Shown: piece after piece, positions 1-11,165 of the stretch
Position numbering within the stretch: the stretch's first letter is position 1
How the letters are laid out: each line of letters opens with the position of its first letter
DNA from: Toxonevra muliebris
Lineage: Eukaryota > Arthropoda > Insecta > Diptera > Pallopteridae
Reading direction: 5' to 3'
Assembly (NCBI GenBank): GCA_963691655.1
Contig: OY829327.1
Span: 60,400,079 to 60,464,078 of the forward strand
DNA length: 64,000 bases
Notes under the pieces: model-generated
What the model was told of the DNA's origin: nothing
Databases searched by the model: none
The model's input: only the letters and a program-made list of their open reading frames with translations
Translations under genes and position numbers: made by a program

Positions 1-189
1 TTCAGAGATTTTTATGAAGAAAAAAAAGAATCTGCAAAATTTGTAAAAAGCCCTTGAAAGGTCAATACATATGCGATTTAAAAAGGCATATTATTAATAA
101 TCATAAAGAAAAATGATTGAAATCGAAAATAACGAGATATGGCAAAAAAAAAAAAAAAATTAAGTTACGGTGGCAATTAGTGTATGTGA
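1..189. other. AT-rich leader, no gene seen
   Basis: AT-rich sequence with a run of A at about 140-157. I see no reading frame or repeat end. It may be the decayed 5' part of the hAT element that follows. Confidence 0.4.
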
Positions 190-1770
190 AGTGAAGATTC
201 ATTTTTCGATTCGAGTGCCTTTAAAATTTTAACCGAACAGTGGTTTTAGGGCTTAGGAATTCCTGCCGTAACTTCGAGAAATGTCAATGAATTACTTATT
301 GAAAAATATGGAATAATTAAAAACTCAATTAAAACGAAAGTGTGTGACAAAATGTTGTCTTTAAAAATAGACACTGCAATACGACATGACCGAGGAACCA
401 CGCTTTTTAAAAGCGTGGTGGTGGAAAATATTTTAAAAACCTTTGACATTAAAGTAGCCAAAATTTATTCAGTGACAACTGACAACGGTAGAGGCAAGTA
501 GTATTACTGGAGAAATTGACGATGAAGAGTTGACAAATAATTTGAAAATCGAGACAATTACGTCAGTAAAATGTGCAGCTCATACCCTTCAGTTAGACGT
601 GAAAGACTTTTAGCAGAAATTACATCAAGTAAAATTATAGAACGTGCTCGTAAGCTCATAAAAACCATGACAACTCCCTCATATAGGTGAGTATGTTATA
701 AAATATGCATCTTTCTTGAGTTTGAAATTAGTATAATAAATTCACAATATTTTTCAAATGTCGGTTTAGCAGCTTATGCTAAGTATAGCAGTATACACAA
801 GATAAGATACAATTTTTAATTTTTAAGGTATGCGATGTTTGCTCAAGGCCTTAATAAACCAGAATTGGATGTTGCTACGCGATGGAAGGATCCAAGGATT
901 TTGCAGTGACAACATCGACCAACGTTTGAATCTTACGTTGTCCGAATAGAAAGAAGTGAGAGATCTTGTTACTGCACTACTTCCAGTAAATAAAGCAACA
1001 CTGAAACTTCAAGGCAATTCACTTTTTTTGGGAGATTTTTATATAGTTTGGTTGGAGTTAAAACTTGAAGTGCAATCAATGGAGAGCAATTACAGCAAAT
1101 TAATATTGGAGCAGTTGGAAAGGATGGAATCGCAATTACTTAGTAATCCTTCAGTACTTGCTGCATTGTATTTAGACCCATTAATTCGCTGAGTACTGTC
1201 AAATAAACCCATAAATGCAATATGTGCAGGATCACATTTGAAGAGTTTATATGAAAAAGTTTTGAATTTAAAGAAGTCGGTAAATAAAAATTTATTTGCA
1301 AAAATAAATTTTAAATGCATAAACTATGACTAAATAATGCTACAATTTATTTTATAATAATAAGGCTACTCCTTCAAAAGCAGTAAAAGATGGAGAACTA
1401 GTATCATCTCCTGTAATTCTTGGAGAAACACAGTCTCAAAGTTCAACTTCATTGCTTAGTCGTTTCTTAAGCACAATCGAAGTATCTCCCTCAGACGAGG
1501 AATCCGAAGATGATACGCAAGATAGTAATCTCCAAAAAGCCTTGGTGGAAATTGACAGTTTTACACCAAAACCTGTTTCTTTAGATGATGGAATAATGGA
1601 GTATTGGGAAAAGAAAAGATTCTCGCATCCACACTTAAAGAAACTAGCACAAATCGTGCACAGTATTCTTGCAACAAGAGTTAGTGTAGAGCGATCTTTC
1701 TCTGCGCTGAAATTAGTTATGAGTGACCTGTGTTACAATTTATTGGCAACGAAAACAAAAAATCTATGAG
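190..1770 (+). pseudogene. hAT-superfamily transposase, decayed
   Basis: Remains of a hAT (hobo/Ac/Tam3, ZBED-like) transposase, the enzyme that cuts and pastes its element with 8-bp target duplications. Frame-shifted segments on the + strand give, in order, ELLIEKYGIIKN (about 283-318), VTTDNG (about 470-487, fitting a conserved D), KCAAHTLQLD (568-597), DVATRW (about 869-886), and the C-terminal dimerisation region with SHPHLKKLAQ and RVSVERSFSALK (about 1624-1713). Two intron-like gaps can be placed: a GTGAGT donor at 687 with the frame resuming at 828, and about 1279-1364. In-frame stops and frameshifts show it is dead. No convincing terminal inverted repeats were found. The RVSVERSFSALK block makes the superfamily call firm; the subfamily is open. 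Confidence 0.85.
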
Positions 1771-1825
1771 TTTGATTATTTGTGTTGTTGTTTTTTGCAC
1801 AAAGTACCGCTGTTTGTATACATAG

Positions 1826-2038
1826 TATGGGTATTCACGGGTCGATGCAACATGCCCTTGCGATGTTGCGAAAGTGCGGATTGCGGAAGTTTGACACCTT
1901 TCTACCTTTAAGAGATGGTAACATTTTAACAGTTAAACTATTTCGCATCTCCAATATTTGCATTGAACACTCACATCTTAGTGCTTTAAGTCGCACTTTC
2001 GCAATTTCGCACTTTTGCATCAACGCATGAATACCCAT
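1826..2038. mobile_element. Palindromic MITE, about 210 bp
   Basis: The ends are inverted copies: TATGGGTATTCACGGGTCGA at the left, and the complement of TATGGGTATTCATGCGTTGA at the right, with similarity reaching about 50 bp inward through TGCGAAAGTGCG. The centre is not coding. It abuts the end of the hAT transposase and may be a separate insertion or that element's terminal region. AGT flanks both sides if the element starts at ATGGG, which would fit a 3-bp target duplication, but this is weak. Confidence 0.6.
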
Positions 2039-2042
2039 AGTG

Positions 2043-2440
2043 TTAATCTGCTGGGGAAAATGTTATTGTGGGAGCGACTTTTGCCAGCAACAATATCAGC
2101 ATAGTGTTGGTTTTGTTGTTGTTTTTTTTTTTAAGTTTTTTTATTGATGAAAACCCGAAGAACATTTTACGACCTAGCTCAAAACCACAAAGCTGTGCAA
2201 CGATTTGATTTTCCCTTTCAATCAAAAATATAAAAATCAAATAATGAAATAAAAAAAAATCAGAAAATAATTATTATTTCTGAGCAAACAGATAAAAATC
2301 AAAAAATTATTATAATGTTTGAGCAAAAATAAAAAAAAATCGAAAAATAATTTTTATTCATGATCAAATAAATAAAATTCAAGTAATAAGCATTAAATTT
2401 TGATTTTTTTCATACTGCTTATAATGATTACAGTCCCTGA
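2043..2440. other. Low-complexity AT stretch, no gene
   Basis: Contains T runs near 2121-2145 and a degenerate repeated phrase (AAAAATCAAAAAATAAT-like) from about 2225 to 2400. Nothing coding is visible. Confidence 0.5.
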
Positions 2441-2574
2441 TTTATACTGAACGAAAAATCAATGGAATGACATACTCTGGAGCGAAAAATCGAGTTTTTG
2501 TTATTCAGTACGGAGGGTAGAAAGCGAATACGACGTCTACAGGGTAAAATATTTAACCCCAAGTACCAATTACT

Positions 2575-2960
2575 GACATTCTTCTGCTTCTCTGCACATG
2601 GCTTGGGTCCCTTGAATCATATAAAAGGCATTATGAACCGTCATGTCATAGACATTTAACAAAACAAGATGCTTCCATACGCACGTCGCTATCTAAGCCG
2701 GGGGTTCATATACAAGGAAGTCAATGATCCTAAGCAACGTTGAGCCGATGTGCAAGAATGGTTTCGCCTTCGAAGAATTAGAATGGACTGGCCTAGCCAA
2801 TCTCCTGACCTAAACGTCATTGAGCATATGGGGGGAACTGGCTAAAAGGTCCATTAGACATAAAAGGGTTAGAAATATAGACGAAAAATTCGCCCAATTG
2901 GAGGAAGAATGGCTGAAGATTTCGCAGTCCCATTAGCCGAATCAGACCCAGGTGGGTCCC
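2575..2960 (+). pseudogene. Tc1-like transposase, C-terminal half
   Basis: Fragment of a Tc1-family (DD34E) transposase. Reading + gives GLGPLNHIKGIMNRHVI (about 2602-2652), then NDPKQR (about 2723-2740), corresponding to the NDPKH block after the second catalytic D, and WPSQSPDLNVIEHM (about 2788-2829), the conserved WP.QSPDLNPIE block that carries the catalytic E. Stops interrupt the frame. The first catalytic D and the DNA-binding domain are missing, so this is a 5'-truncated, inactive copy. The order of blocks leaves little doubt about the family. Confidence 0.9.
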
Positions 2961-3304
2961 TTTTCGTCCCCTACCGCCTGATGCCTCTACTCTAAGCACT
3001 CGTAAACGAGCATGCTCCGAGCATTGGCATCCTGCGTCAACGCGAGCCAGGTGGCCAATCTCAGATTCATCAACGTATCAAAATATTGCTAAAAGTTCAT
3101 AAATGTTTATTTTAAGCAGACATGTTTAAGTTTTCAAAAAAATATTGTCATGGAACATTTTCGACTTTTAATTTAAATTGGTTTTAAATTAGTTAGAACA
3201 TTAAGCCTTTATCAGCTATTTGATGTGCTATATCTACCTACTAAACATACTAAAATAACAGCCCGATACCTTAACTTATGACTAAGTTATAGGGGGAAAA
3301 CCAT

Positions 3305-3333
3305 TAGGTGATATCTTTTTGTCCGGTACTGTA
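3305..3333. repeat. Possible Tc1-like terminal repeat
   Basis: The sequence reading inward from the right is CAGTACCGGACAAAAAGATA, next to a TA at the insertion edge. This has the form of a Tc1/mariner terminus and could be the 3' end of the Tc1 fragment at 2575-2960. No matching 5' end was found. Confidence 0.35.
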
Positions 3334-3342
3334 TATGGTTGA

Positions 3343-3650
3343 TGACTTCGATAGTCTAGTGGGTAATGCTGTAAACTCACCCAAAAGGTTGTGGGTTTGA
3401 TTCTCGTCTTGGTATGGTGGTTTATTCCCCTTCTTATAGTCGTTATCGATATGAAGTGTATGAGAATTATAAGAAAGTGTAAAAGTACAAATCTTGGTTG
3501 GCAATGGCGTAACCACCAAGTGATAATTAATTGCCGCACCGCCGTTCGGTACCGGTGTTAAACTGTAGGTCCAACCATGTAGGATACCGGGATAGGCCTT
3601 TCAAGCCTAAATGTATCTGTAGATAGCCACTCCAACCCATGGTATACATG
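3343..3650 (+). mobile_element. tRNA-derived SINE
   Basis: The head is tRNA-like. It has a perfect box A (TAGTCTAGTGG, 3352-3362) and a near-consensus box B (GGTTTGATTCT, 3394-3404) at normal tRNA spacing. These are the internal RNA polymerase III promoter elements. About 230 bp of non-tRNA body follow, and the 3' side fades into AT-rich, TGTATATT-type sequence. No open frame is present. The body and degenerate arms rule out a working tRNA. A SINE would be mobilised by a LINE in trans; I cannot tell which. Confidence 0.7.
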
Positions 3651-4079
3651 TGCTTGTATATTATTTATGTATATTGTAATTATTCTGATAATGAATGATT
3701 ATATCAAAGCTTGTGCAAAGCAAAAAGAAAAACAGTAAGTATCTACAACAACTAAGTAAATGGTTTCAATCTTCAATCTACGGAAGTATTCTCCCAGATA
3801 ACAGTTTACAGTTATCGTGTGAGCCAGACAGACAGAATATTTTCAACTTGAGTAATTTTTTAAAACGCAATAATAGTTTCTAAATAATTTTTAAGATGAA
3901 CCTAAATATGTTCATACAGATGTATGTATGTATATAGAATAGCATGTATGTATTTTTATGTACATATACATTTGAATCTATCTACATTACTTAACAAATA
4001 AACATTTTATAGCTGCCGATGAAAATACTCATAAATTAAATAATTCGGCATTAGTGTTAAATGGGGAAAATGTTAGTTG
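3651..4079. other. AT-rich spacer with TATG repeats
   Basis: Holds degenerate ATGTATGTATGTATATA tracts at about 3918-3960, a style common in tephritid and other higher-fly DNA. A chance GTAAGT lies at 3733. No gene or repeat end is seen. Confidence 0.4.
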
Positions 4080-4744
4080 GCTGTTTTTATTTGCGTTGAC
4101 ATGCGAACACGTTTAGTGAGTGAAACAGTAGTATTGTAGAAGGTTCTATGTACTGCCGCTAGTAGTTACTACCACTTTGCCATTTTGTTATTGCCGTTTA
4201 TTCACTAGCGTTAACATCTCTCGACTTGGCTGATGTGTTGTTGGTGCTGGATTATAGTCATATGAATTGTTATTTGCAGTCTTCAGCCTGTCTGTTTGTC
4301 AGTTGGCTGGTAGGTCGGTACTCTCTCTGTAGCTTATCGTAGTTCTATCGCTGCAAGCTGTTTACCTGCCAAGTTTATCTCAACAACGCAAACATTTTAT
4401 TCGACAGCTGACTTTCAGAACGATAAAACGCCCGAAAAGATCGCTGTCGTGTTTTTTTTTTTACATAATAAATCGACTGTAACCAGAATAATCGCGCACC
4501 GAGTGCACTCGCATGTAAAATCTCATTCTGAAAAAAAACTCAAAACAGCAAAAATAAAATATATACAAGTAAAGCAAATATGAGCGTTTCCAGCTTAAAC
4601 TGATTGCGAGTTCAAGAAAGTGATTTTGTGTTCAAATGTGTGTGTGTTTTTCGTTTTAGCGAACTTCGCAAAGTTATTATATGATTTTTCTTTAAATAAA
4701 TTAAGAAATAAAATTTCGGAAATAATTTAGTATACTTTTTTGTA
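4080..4744 (+). promoter_or_regulatory. Candidate host promoter / 5' UTR block
   Basis: This block is more GC-balanced than its surroundings and matches no other sequence in the window. It contains TCAGTT Inr-like motifs (about 4301) and a stretch typical of fly 5' leader sequence at about 4560-4640. It ends in a strong splice-acceptor-like tract (CTTTTTTGTAG, about 4734-4744) just before the candidate exon at 4791-4980. I infer a 5' exon or promoter of a host gene on the + strand. No TATA box is convincing, and the claim rests on composition and position. Confidence 0.3.
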
Positions 4745-4790
4745 GTACATGGAAATATTAAAATCATTCAATTGGTAAATACATTAGTAC

Positions 4791-4980
4791 ATGTACAAAC
4801 GCATACATATATATGTATATTATATTTTAATATGTTTTCAATGTTTGCACATTTGTCAAACATTTGAAAACACAAAGGTCTTTCCCTCCTGTACAACCTT
4901 ATTTAAGATATCAAAACTGGATTACTTTCAATATAATGCTTTGGAGAACAAAACGTATTCCATATCTGGTGCACATATAG
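4791..4980 (+). CDS. Candidate first coding exon, unknown secreted protein
   Basis: An open stretch from ATG 4791 runs 63 codons plus one base to a perfect 5' splice site (ATAG|GTGAGT, cut after 4980), a phase-1 junction. The start MYKRIHIYVYYILICFQCLH resembles a signal peptide, but its DNA is low-complexity AT, so it could be chance. The later part (VFPSCTTLFKISKLDYF, then YNALENKTYSISGAHI) has normal codon composition and looks coding. An earlier ATG at 4748 opens a 9-codon frame that stops. If the protein begins upstream, the acceptor must lie before about 4862, where no good one is seen. Possible partners with matching phase are at 43900, 54622 and 58463. I do not recognise the protein. 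Confidence 0.4.
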
Positions 4981-5048
4981 GTGAGTCAAACTACATTTGT
5001 ACTTATATTGTGAGAATTAGTAGTGCATCATGCCGTAAGAACAAATGA

Positions 5049-5631
5049 TTACCAAATGTTTTGTGTAAGTTCGAAGAATTATACAAATACATATCAGAAT
5101 TTGCACACGTATATTTTAATATATGTACGTACATACATATATGAATAAATAGGTATGCATAATAAGGGCTAGGTATATTTTCAATGTCAATGAGTCAACT
5201 TCTTAAAAACATTGGTAGCCATGGGCATAGTAAAGGGGGAAAAGAATTTTGTAAAAGCGAATTGTGAAAAATCTCAAGGTCAGCAATCGATGACAGTAAT
5301 TGAACTATGGACGAAACTGAACTATTTTGGATCTTGAACACGATTATCTTATATTTTTGTAATCGACATTAGATTGAACTAAATTTCGTTAGGAAATGGT
5401 CAGATGTAATCTTTGTTCTGTTCAAATGTCTATGATCAATAATGTTGTACGAAGTGCAGCGAGAAACGCTGATTCTTATATCGTTTGACAGCAGTATGAC
5501 AGTTGAAAATGTGTGAAAAGAGTAAAAAAGGGTCAACGTGAGTTAAAAAGGGTCAATTGTGATTAATATAGGATAAAGATAATAAATTGCATACCAAATT
5601 TTACAGTGTTGTTTATTTCAAAGCTCTGAGA
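5049..5631. other. Spacer, no gene seen
   Basis: AT-rich, with TACGTACATACATATATG near 5124-5142 and a short AAAAAGGGTCAA duplication at about 5524-5555. Nothing coding is supported. Confidence 0.4.
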
Positions 5632-5763
5632 CGGAGTTTACATCTGCAAGAAAATTGCTGCAAATTCTTTCAAAAAGTTTTTTAAGTGTAAATTGCTATG
5701 AATGAAAAATCGAAAGTTTCTCTCGACTTTCTGAGAGCAACTTTCTTGCAGATGTACACTTCG
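5632..5763. repeat. Inverted repeat / hairpin, 28-bp arms
   Basis: TACATCTGCAAGAAAATTGC at 5639-5658 is mirrored by the complement at 5736-5756 with one difference, and pairing continues about 7 bp outward with one more mismatch. The loop is about 76 nt. The inner mismatch would be a U:G pair only in minus-strand RNA. It may be a small MITE or a hairpin RNA. Confidence 0.55.
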
Positions 5764-7070
5764 CCTTCAAATGGACGACTTCAGCAGACTGAATAAGATA
5801 AGAATATTTGATCACATTATCAAACAGATACATTTTTACAGATACATTAGATTTAATAGTTTTAATTTCAGATTCTGAAATTTTTCGTCTCGGAGTAGAT
5901 TCTGCTTCATGCCCCATCAGTCAAATTTTTTATATAATGTTCGTTTTTGCATTCAATATTTAGTAAATACTCTTTTTTAACAAATTTTTCATAATTTTAA
6001 TTAGAAACTCTTTTGTTGAAAAATAAGATAAATTAATTGCAGAAAGCCGGCAAGTCCAAAACGGGCTGTCGATAAATAAGATAAATAACAACGAACCGGA
6101 ACTGTAAGTGTACAGTTCCCTTATTTTTTTTTTATTTTTATTTTTTTTTTTTATTTAGGCAATCAACACTCAGGGGGTACCCCTATGAATGCAAAGCATT
6201 GCGTTGATTGACGAATGAAAATAGATTAGTGGTAGGAGGAAAGAGGGAGAAAAAGTTGTGAACGTTTGTTTTAAATTTGGAAATGTCGTAAAAGTCAGGA
6301 AAAACTGTTGCAGGGAGCTTATTCCATATACGCGCGGTGCGGCAGAGAAAAAAACTATCTCTGTAATGTATTGTAGTTATGTATTTACCTTTTTTACGGG
6401 TGCTCTGTTTGTTTTCCTTTTGGTTTAAACTTTAAACCAAATTGTATGAAAAGTTTAAAAACAACTGCTGCAAGTCTCCGTTGCATGGTGACTACTGAAT
6501 TGCTTAAAACACTCCTAGAAATCTATTTTAATGCAATCTCTGATTGGGCGATCTATAGATAGACAGATTTTCTATGGTATTGGGATCGGGTTGTTTTGTG
6601 GACCACTTTAAAACATCGATCTTATTAAAAATGAACTCCTCTTTAAAAGTGGGCTTGAAATCGTCATCATACTGGCAGATCTATTCTAACGGCAGCTCTT
6701 TCTACGGATGAGGTAACATAATAACTTACTGGAGAATATCTTTGCACATGAAACTTATTTTATGAAGTGGACCGTTATGTGTTAATGGAAAACATTAATA
6801 GTCTATTACGTTGCATTCCCCCTGTTTTACAGTGCTTTTCAATAATGGAAAATAACAAATTTTTTGGCAATCCATGCCAAAGACTTTTCAGGCACTTATT
6901 TAACTCGCAAATATATGAATTTTCGAATATGGGTTGACCACCCCTACTACTGCTCTTAAGCGTAGAACCAACCAACCAACGAGTATTTTGTAGCTCTAGT
7001 TCAAACAGAAATATTTTATGGTAATTCAGTATACTATTTACGTTTAATCACAAAAGACATACGTTGAACG
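5764..7070. other. Long non-coding stretch, repeat-derived
   Basis: There is a T-rich low-complexity run at 6122-6158. A moderately GC-balanced segment at 6160-6400 looks like an old transposon terminus, but no motif is decisive. The rest is AT-rich. No reading frame has supportable coding character. Confidence 0.4.
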
Positions 7071-7077
7071 ATTGCAT

Positions 7078-8093
7078 CAGGGGTGGATACAAGGGGGGTG
7101 GGGAAGAGGGGGAGACGGGAGGAAATTTCCCCTCCCAAAATATTTCAAACACTTAAAAATTTAATAACTTAAACTGGCAAAAAGGTGAACATAATTAGTT
7201 ATTGTTGTTTTTAGTTATTACGATTTACTTTCAATTATAAGAATAATGAATAATCTTGCTCATTAAACCATTTTCCTTCTCTATGGAAATGTGCAGAAAT
7301 AATAATGATACCTACACCAAATAAACCTGAAAAGTCAATGCCCCCATATAGACCTATAAGTTTGCTGGTAATATTCTCGAAAATATTCGAAGTAGTAGAT
7401 TGCTAATAATACAAGAAAATAAGGATATAGTTCCGAATCACCAATAGTCATAAGCACGGTACTCCTGAGCAATATCATTAATATTGTCACTGGCTTTCTG
7501 GAACGCAAAAAATATTGCTCTGCCATATTTTTGGACATTCAAGAAGAATTAAAAAATTTACTTCCAGCTCCATTTTATTTAGTCTTAAAGTTCTATGTCA
7601 AAGTAAATGATGAAACATCAGCCAAATTTCAAGTGAAAGCCGGAGTACCACAGGGCAGTGTTCTGGGTCCTGCTTTTTATTCGATTTTTACCTGCGACTT
7701 GCCTGAAACTGATGGTGTTACTATAGCTACTTATCCAGACGATACTGTCATTTTAGCGTCAAATTAATCTCCTATAGAAGCTGTGCTTGACTGGAGTTCC
7801 ATCGGCCTCAGGTTCTTAAAAAATGTCCAAATGGATTGTTCTAATAAAATGGATCATACGTGATTCAAGTATCAGTTCAATGGGTTCTATTCTCAGGTAG
7901 AGAATTGAATCCACAAAAAAAAACAAAATGGCCATACCTTTGAAATTGTTAATCATCGAAATAAAGTTTATGAATAAGCAAAAAAAAAACATACAAAAAA
8001 ACGCTCCAGTCCGCGTTTTGGTTCATATGGAGAATTTTTATTTTTTATTTCCCTTCCTCTCCCCCCCAAAAATGTTTGCTGTATCCGCCACTG
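7078..8093. mobile_element. hAT-like TIR transposon with target duplication
   Basis: Left end CAGGGGTGGATAC (7078-7090) and right end GTATCCGCCACTG (8081-8093) are inverted copies with two differences. Identical ATTGCAT flanks (7071-7077 and 8094-8100) mark a 7-8 bp target duplication, as expected for hAT insertions. Subterminal sequence is G-rich on the left and C-rich on the right, extending the inverted similarity. No transposase is seen; the interior instead holds a reverse-transcriptase fragment. A second, truncated family member starts at 26591 (CAGTGGCGGATAC). Confidence 0.75.
7298..7905 (+). pseudogene. Non-LTR (Jockey-type) reverse transcriptase fragment
   Basis: Frame-shifted remains of a LINE reverse transcriptase. 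PYRPISLL (about 7344-7367) matches the start of the RT domain. AGVPQGSVLGPAFYSIFT (about 7639-7692) is the conserved palm block, and TYPDDTVILAS (about 7729-7761) is the catalytic YADD motif with A changed to P. Stops and frameshifts occur between blocks, and the thumb, endonuclease and 3' tail are absent. Block order and spacing fit Jockey/I-type elements. It lies wholly inside the TIR transposon at 7078-8093, either as an older insertion or as captured sequence. Confidence 0.85.
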
Positions 8094-8100
8094 ATTGCAT

Positions 8101-9720
8101 GCATAATGCATGCTTCAGTAAAAGTTTAAAATGCATACATTTGGGAGTGTCCACAAATATGTGCAAAATACTGCAGACGACGACATGTTCGGTGTGCGCT
8201 TTTAACGTATTTTGACCTTTAATGTGAAATTCATCGACGTCAAAAATTAGTCATATCAAATAGAAGAGGGAGGAAGCGGGAGAGATGGTCGTAACGTAGG
8301 GCTACCATACGGTCGGACAGGATACGTCCTATTTTTGAATGCTAAGTAGTGGTTTGGCCCAGTGGCCACATTTCATTTTTTCTATGTTCTGTGCTCAAGG
8401 ATAGATTAAGCCAAAAAGCCACTCAATTAGCGACATAAAATTATGTTCCCAGCCAAATTCATGGATTCAGTCAGATCGGCCTTACATTCCCACTGCTTTT
8501 CTTTCCTATTACTTTTCCAGCACAAAGGAAGTACGCAATGTGAACGTTCATACAATTATCATCATTCAAATGCAGAAAATATGAAGTATAAATCAAAAAA
8601 CGGTTCCTTAAAATTAAATATGTACGCGTTAAGCATATTTTGAGTTTTCTGAAAAATTCACCGCAGTGCATCTGGTACTTTTGAGAAATAAGCTCCTTAT
8701 TTGAGAGTTGAGTTTTTTGAATTGAATGAAAAAATTTTGATAAAAAATGTTTTTTTCTATCTAGAAAAAAAGAATTCGGCATAACTTGTGATATGGGCTC
8801 AGTAATTTTCAAGACAAGCTATAGCATACCTAAAAGAAAGTTAACTGGATTACCAATTCTATAATTTCGAAGAAACATTTTGCCAGACTACTTAAACTTC
8901 GTGCGTATTTCAGCGGTACGCTGCGTTTGAAATGCATCTGGGCACCTTAGTCATAGCTAAAATTCTATGTAAGTTGTAAAAAAAAATTTGTTCTAATTTG
9001 TTGTAGTTTTCAGGTAATGACAACGAAGAAACACTCTCATTAAACTAAAAGTCTATGGTCTCATGTTGAAATGCTGACTTAATAGCATTTTTAGCTTGGG
9101 AGTGTCCTTACTTACATGAAATTTTTAATTATGTCACGATAATCTTACTTTCACATGCAAAGGAGCTAAACTGACCTATCTAGCACGCACATTTCAACTT
9201 CAAATGAACAACTTAAAATGAGTCATAAAATGTATTGCCTTTTATAAATTTCTCAGATATCATACATTCAACCCTTCAAATGCATTTAAACGAATACCTA
9301 CTCATCGAAAAAGTTTGTGTAAATAGCCAAATCCCTTTATTTAATTTTCTAGTTTTATTTTTTATTTTGAACTAGATTCATTTGGGTAGTGCAAGTTATT
9401 AAAGTGTTAAACAATAAAAAAACTTCGATTTTAAATAACAGAAAATTTATAATTTGAAGGTGTTTCAGAGAGGTGCTCGACTGTAATTTGTCAATAAAAA
9501 GCATTTGGTTTGTGAAAAAAAAGTTTATTGACAGCAATGTTTTTGAGGAACGTAAAGTGATCAAATTTTCAAGTACATATCTAAATAATGTAGGCACTAA
9601 CAAATACCGAAGTTACATTTCCTCATACTAAACGCAAGATTTTGTGCTTCAAATCAAATCTTACTTGTTAATTAATTCGATAACTGCTACAATTTCCTCA
9701 AGTCTTTCCAGAGCATCCGA
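8101..9720. other. AT-rich spacer, no gene seen
   Basis: A short GC-richer segment at 8275-8360 (CTACCATACGGTCGGACAGG, about 8303) resembles a transposon end but has no mate. Overlapping open frames at 8440-8812 on both strands look like chance in AT-rich DNA. Confidence 0.4.
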
Positions 9721-10740
9721 TATTTTTATACCCTACACACTCCGTATATAGGATACATTGGGTTTAGTTGACTGTGTTTGCTGCTGGTGATGCCGCTTCC
9801 ATTGTGTTTAGTGTTTAGCTGACTACATAGCGACAGTTGAAGCCGACAGAATTTCGTAGTCGTGTGCTCGTGCAGCTGCTATTGCCAAATCACTTTAGTT
9901 TTAGTCCAATTTAGGTAAATTCTATTGCTATTTAATATTGACGAACTTTGTTCAAGATAATATTAGTAATGAAAAATTAAAATATTTACAATGTATTTTT
10001 ATCTAAATAGAGTGCAACAGTAAATTACAAATGGCGATTAAGTAGCTTTTTAATTGCAATCCGAGTTGCTACGGTAATTAAAATTTTCTTTACATCGTCT
10101 GAGTTAGATGCCCTTAACCTATAATTTAGAAATTTATTTATGAGAATTAATGCCATAAAAAAGAAAATTTACTTTCGTTTTTTAAAAAGTTTTTCTGTTT
10201 CATGTGCAATAAGCATAATTTATAAATTATTTATCAGAAAATGGGGATTTTAACCCCAAAAGTCCCCCTTGGATCTTCTAATACATATGTTTTTGAATAT
10301 TTTGTATATTACAAGTTAAATCTAGCGATTTGATAATAAATTAAACGTTAATTTAATGCGTCTACTTAAATGTCAACACAAAAAGATTAAAATAATTTTC
10401 ATTCATAATTAAATTAGTTTTTATGCATTATTTATTTTTCATATCTTACTTGACATTTGAAAAAGAGTGAAACAGGAATATATTGAATAGAGAATTTAAA
10501 TGAATATTCAATCAACCGCGTTTCATTCAATTCATATTGTACATTATAAATACAATATTACGTTTGTCTCACTTTCGTTGGTGATATATGCAGTAGGGCA
10601 AGCACGAATCCAGGGAGGGGGACAGGGGATCGGGTACCCCTTCATGGTTCCCAATGTATAATTTTTAACCGTTTTTGACACAACATAACTTTCAACTGAT
10701 GGAATATCTCTGAAATTTTATTAATCCATTAATATTTTTA
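9721..10740. other. Spacer with possible old repeat ends
   Basis: TTTTTATACCCTACACACTC at 9722-9741 opens a more GC-balanced block to about 9915, possibly an LTR or promoter remnant, but no second copy exists here. A G-rich block at 10602-10645 (ATCCAGGGAGGGGGACAGG) resembles the termini seen at 7078 and 26591. No coding signal. Confidence 0.35.
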
Positions 10741-10744
10741 TAAT

Positions 10745-11165
10745 ACAAAAAGTAGACAAACTTCAGACAACACATTAAACAAAAACTAGACCAAAATTCC
10801 AGATGAATTCAGACCAAAATTTAAAAGAAAATTCAGACCGCTTTCGGACCGAATTTTCGACCACAACTCAAACTGAGAGTTAGATTAAAACTGAGGCTAA
10901 AAGGACGTCACCAAACTCTAAGCAAAAATTGGACCACAATTCACACTAAGATCTACAGAAAAAATCCGACCAGAAGGATATCAAATACAGACCGGAAGCA
11001 AATCAAAATTTAGATCAAACACGGATTTAAACTCAAACTAGATCAAAATAAAATTCTGACATACAATCAGAATTCAGATCAAAACGGACAAAAGCGGAAA
11101 AGTTAAACCAAATATCAGACTAAAATTCAGTGCAAAATTCAACCCAAAATCTAGACCATTATCAC
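10745..11165 (+). repeat. Degenerate minisatellite, AGACCAAAATTC-like unit
   Basis: About 420 bp are built from diverged copies of an 11-13 bp unit close to CAGACCAAAATT (for example ATTCAGACCAAAATTT near 10806 and TAGACCAAAATTCC near 10788). Unit length drifts, so no strict period holds. The + strand is strongly A-rich and T-poor. No protein frame runs through it. Confidence 0.75.

Noticed and set aside
246..461. Minus-strand frame over the hAT remnant
   Set aside because: The + strand reading gives hAT blocks in order; the minus frame is its antisense shadow.
3343..3420. Functional tRNA gene
   Set aside because: Boxes A and B are present but the arms do not fold into a cloverleaf and a long non-tRNA body follows; it is a SINE head.
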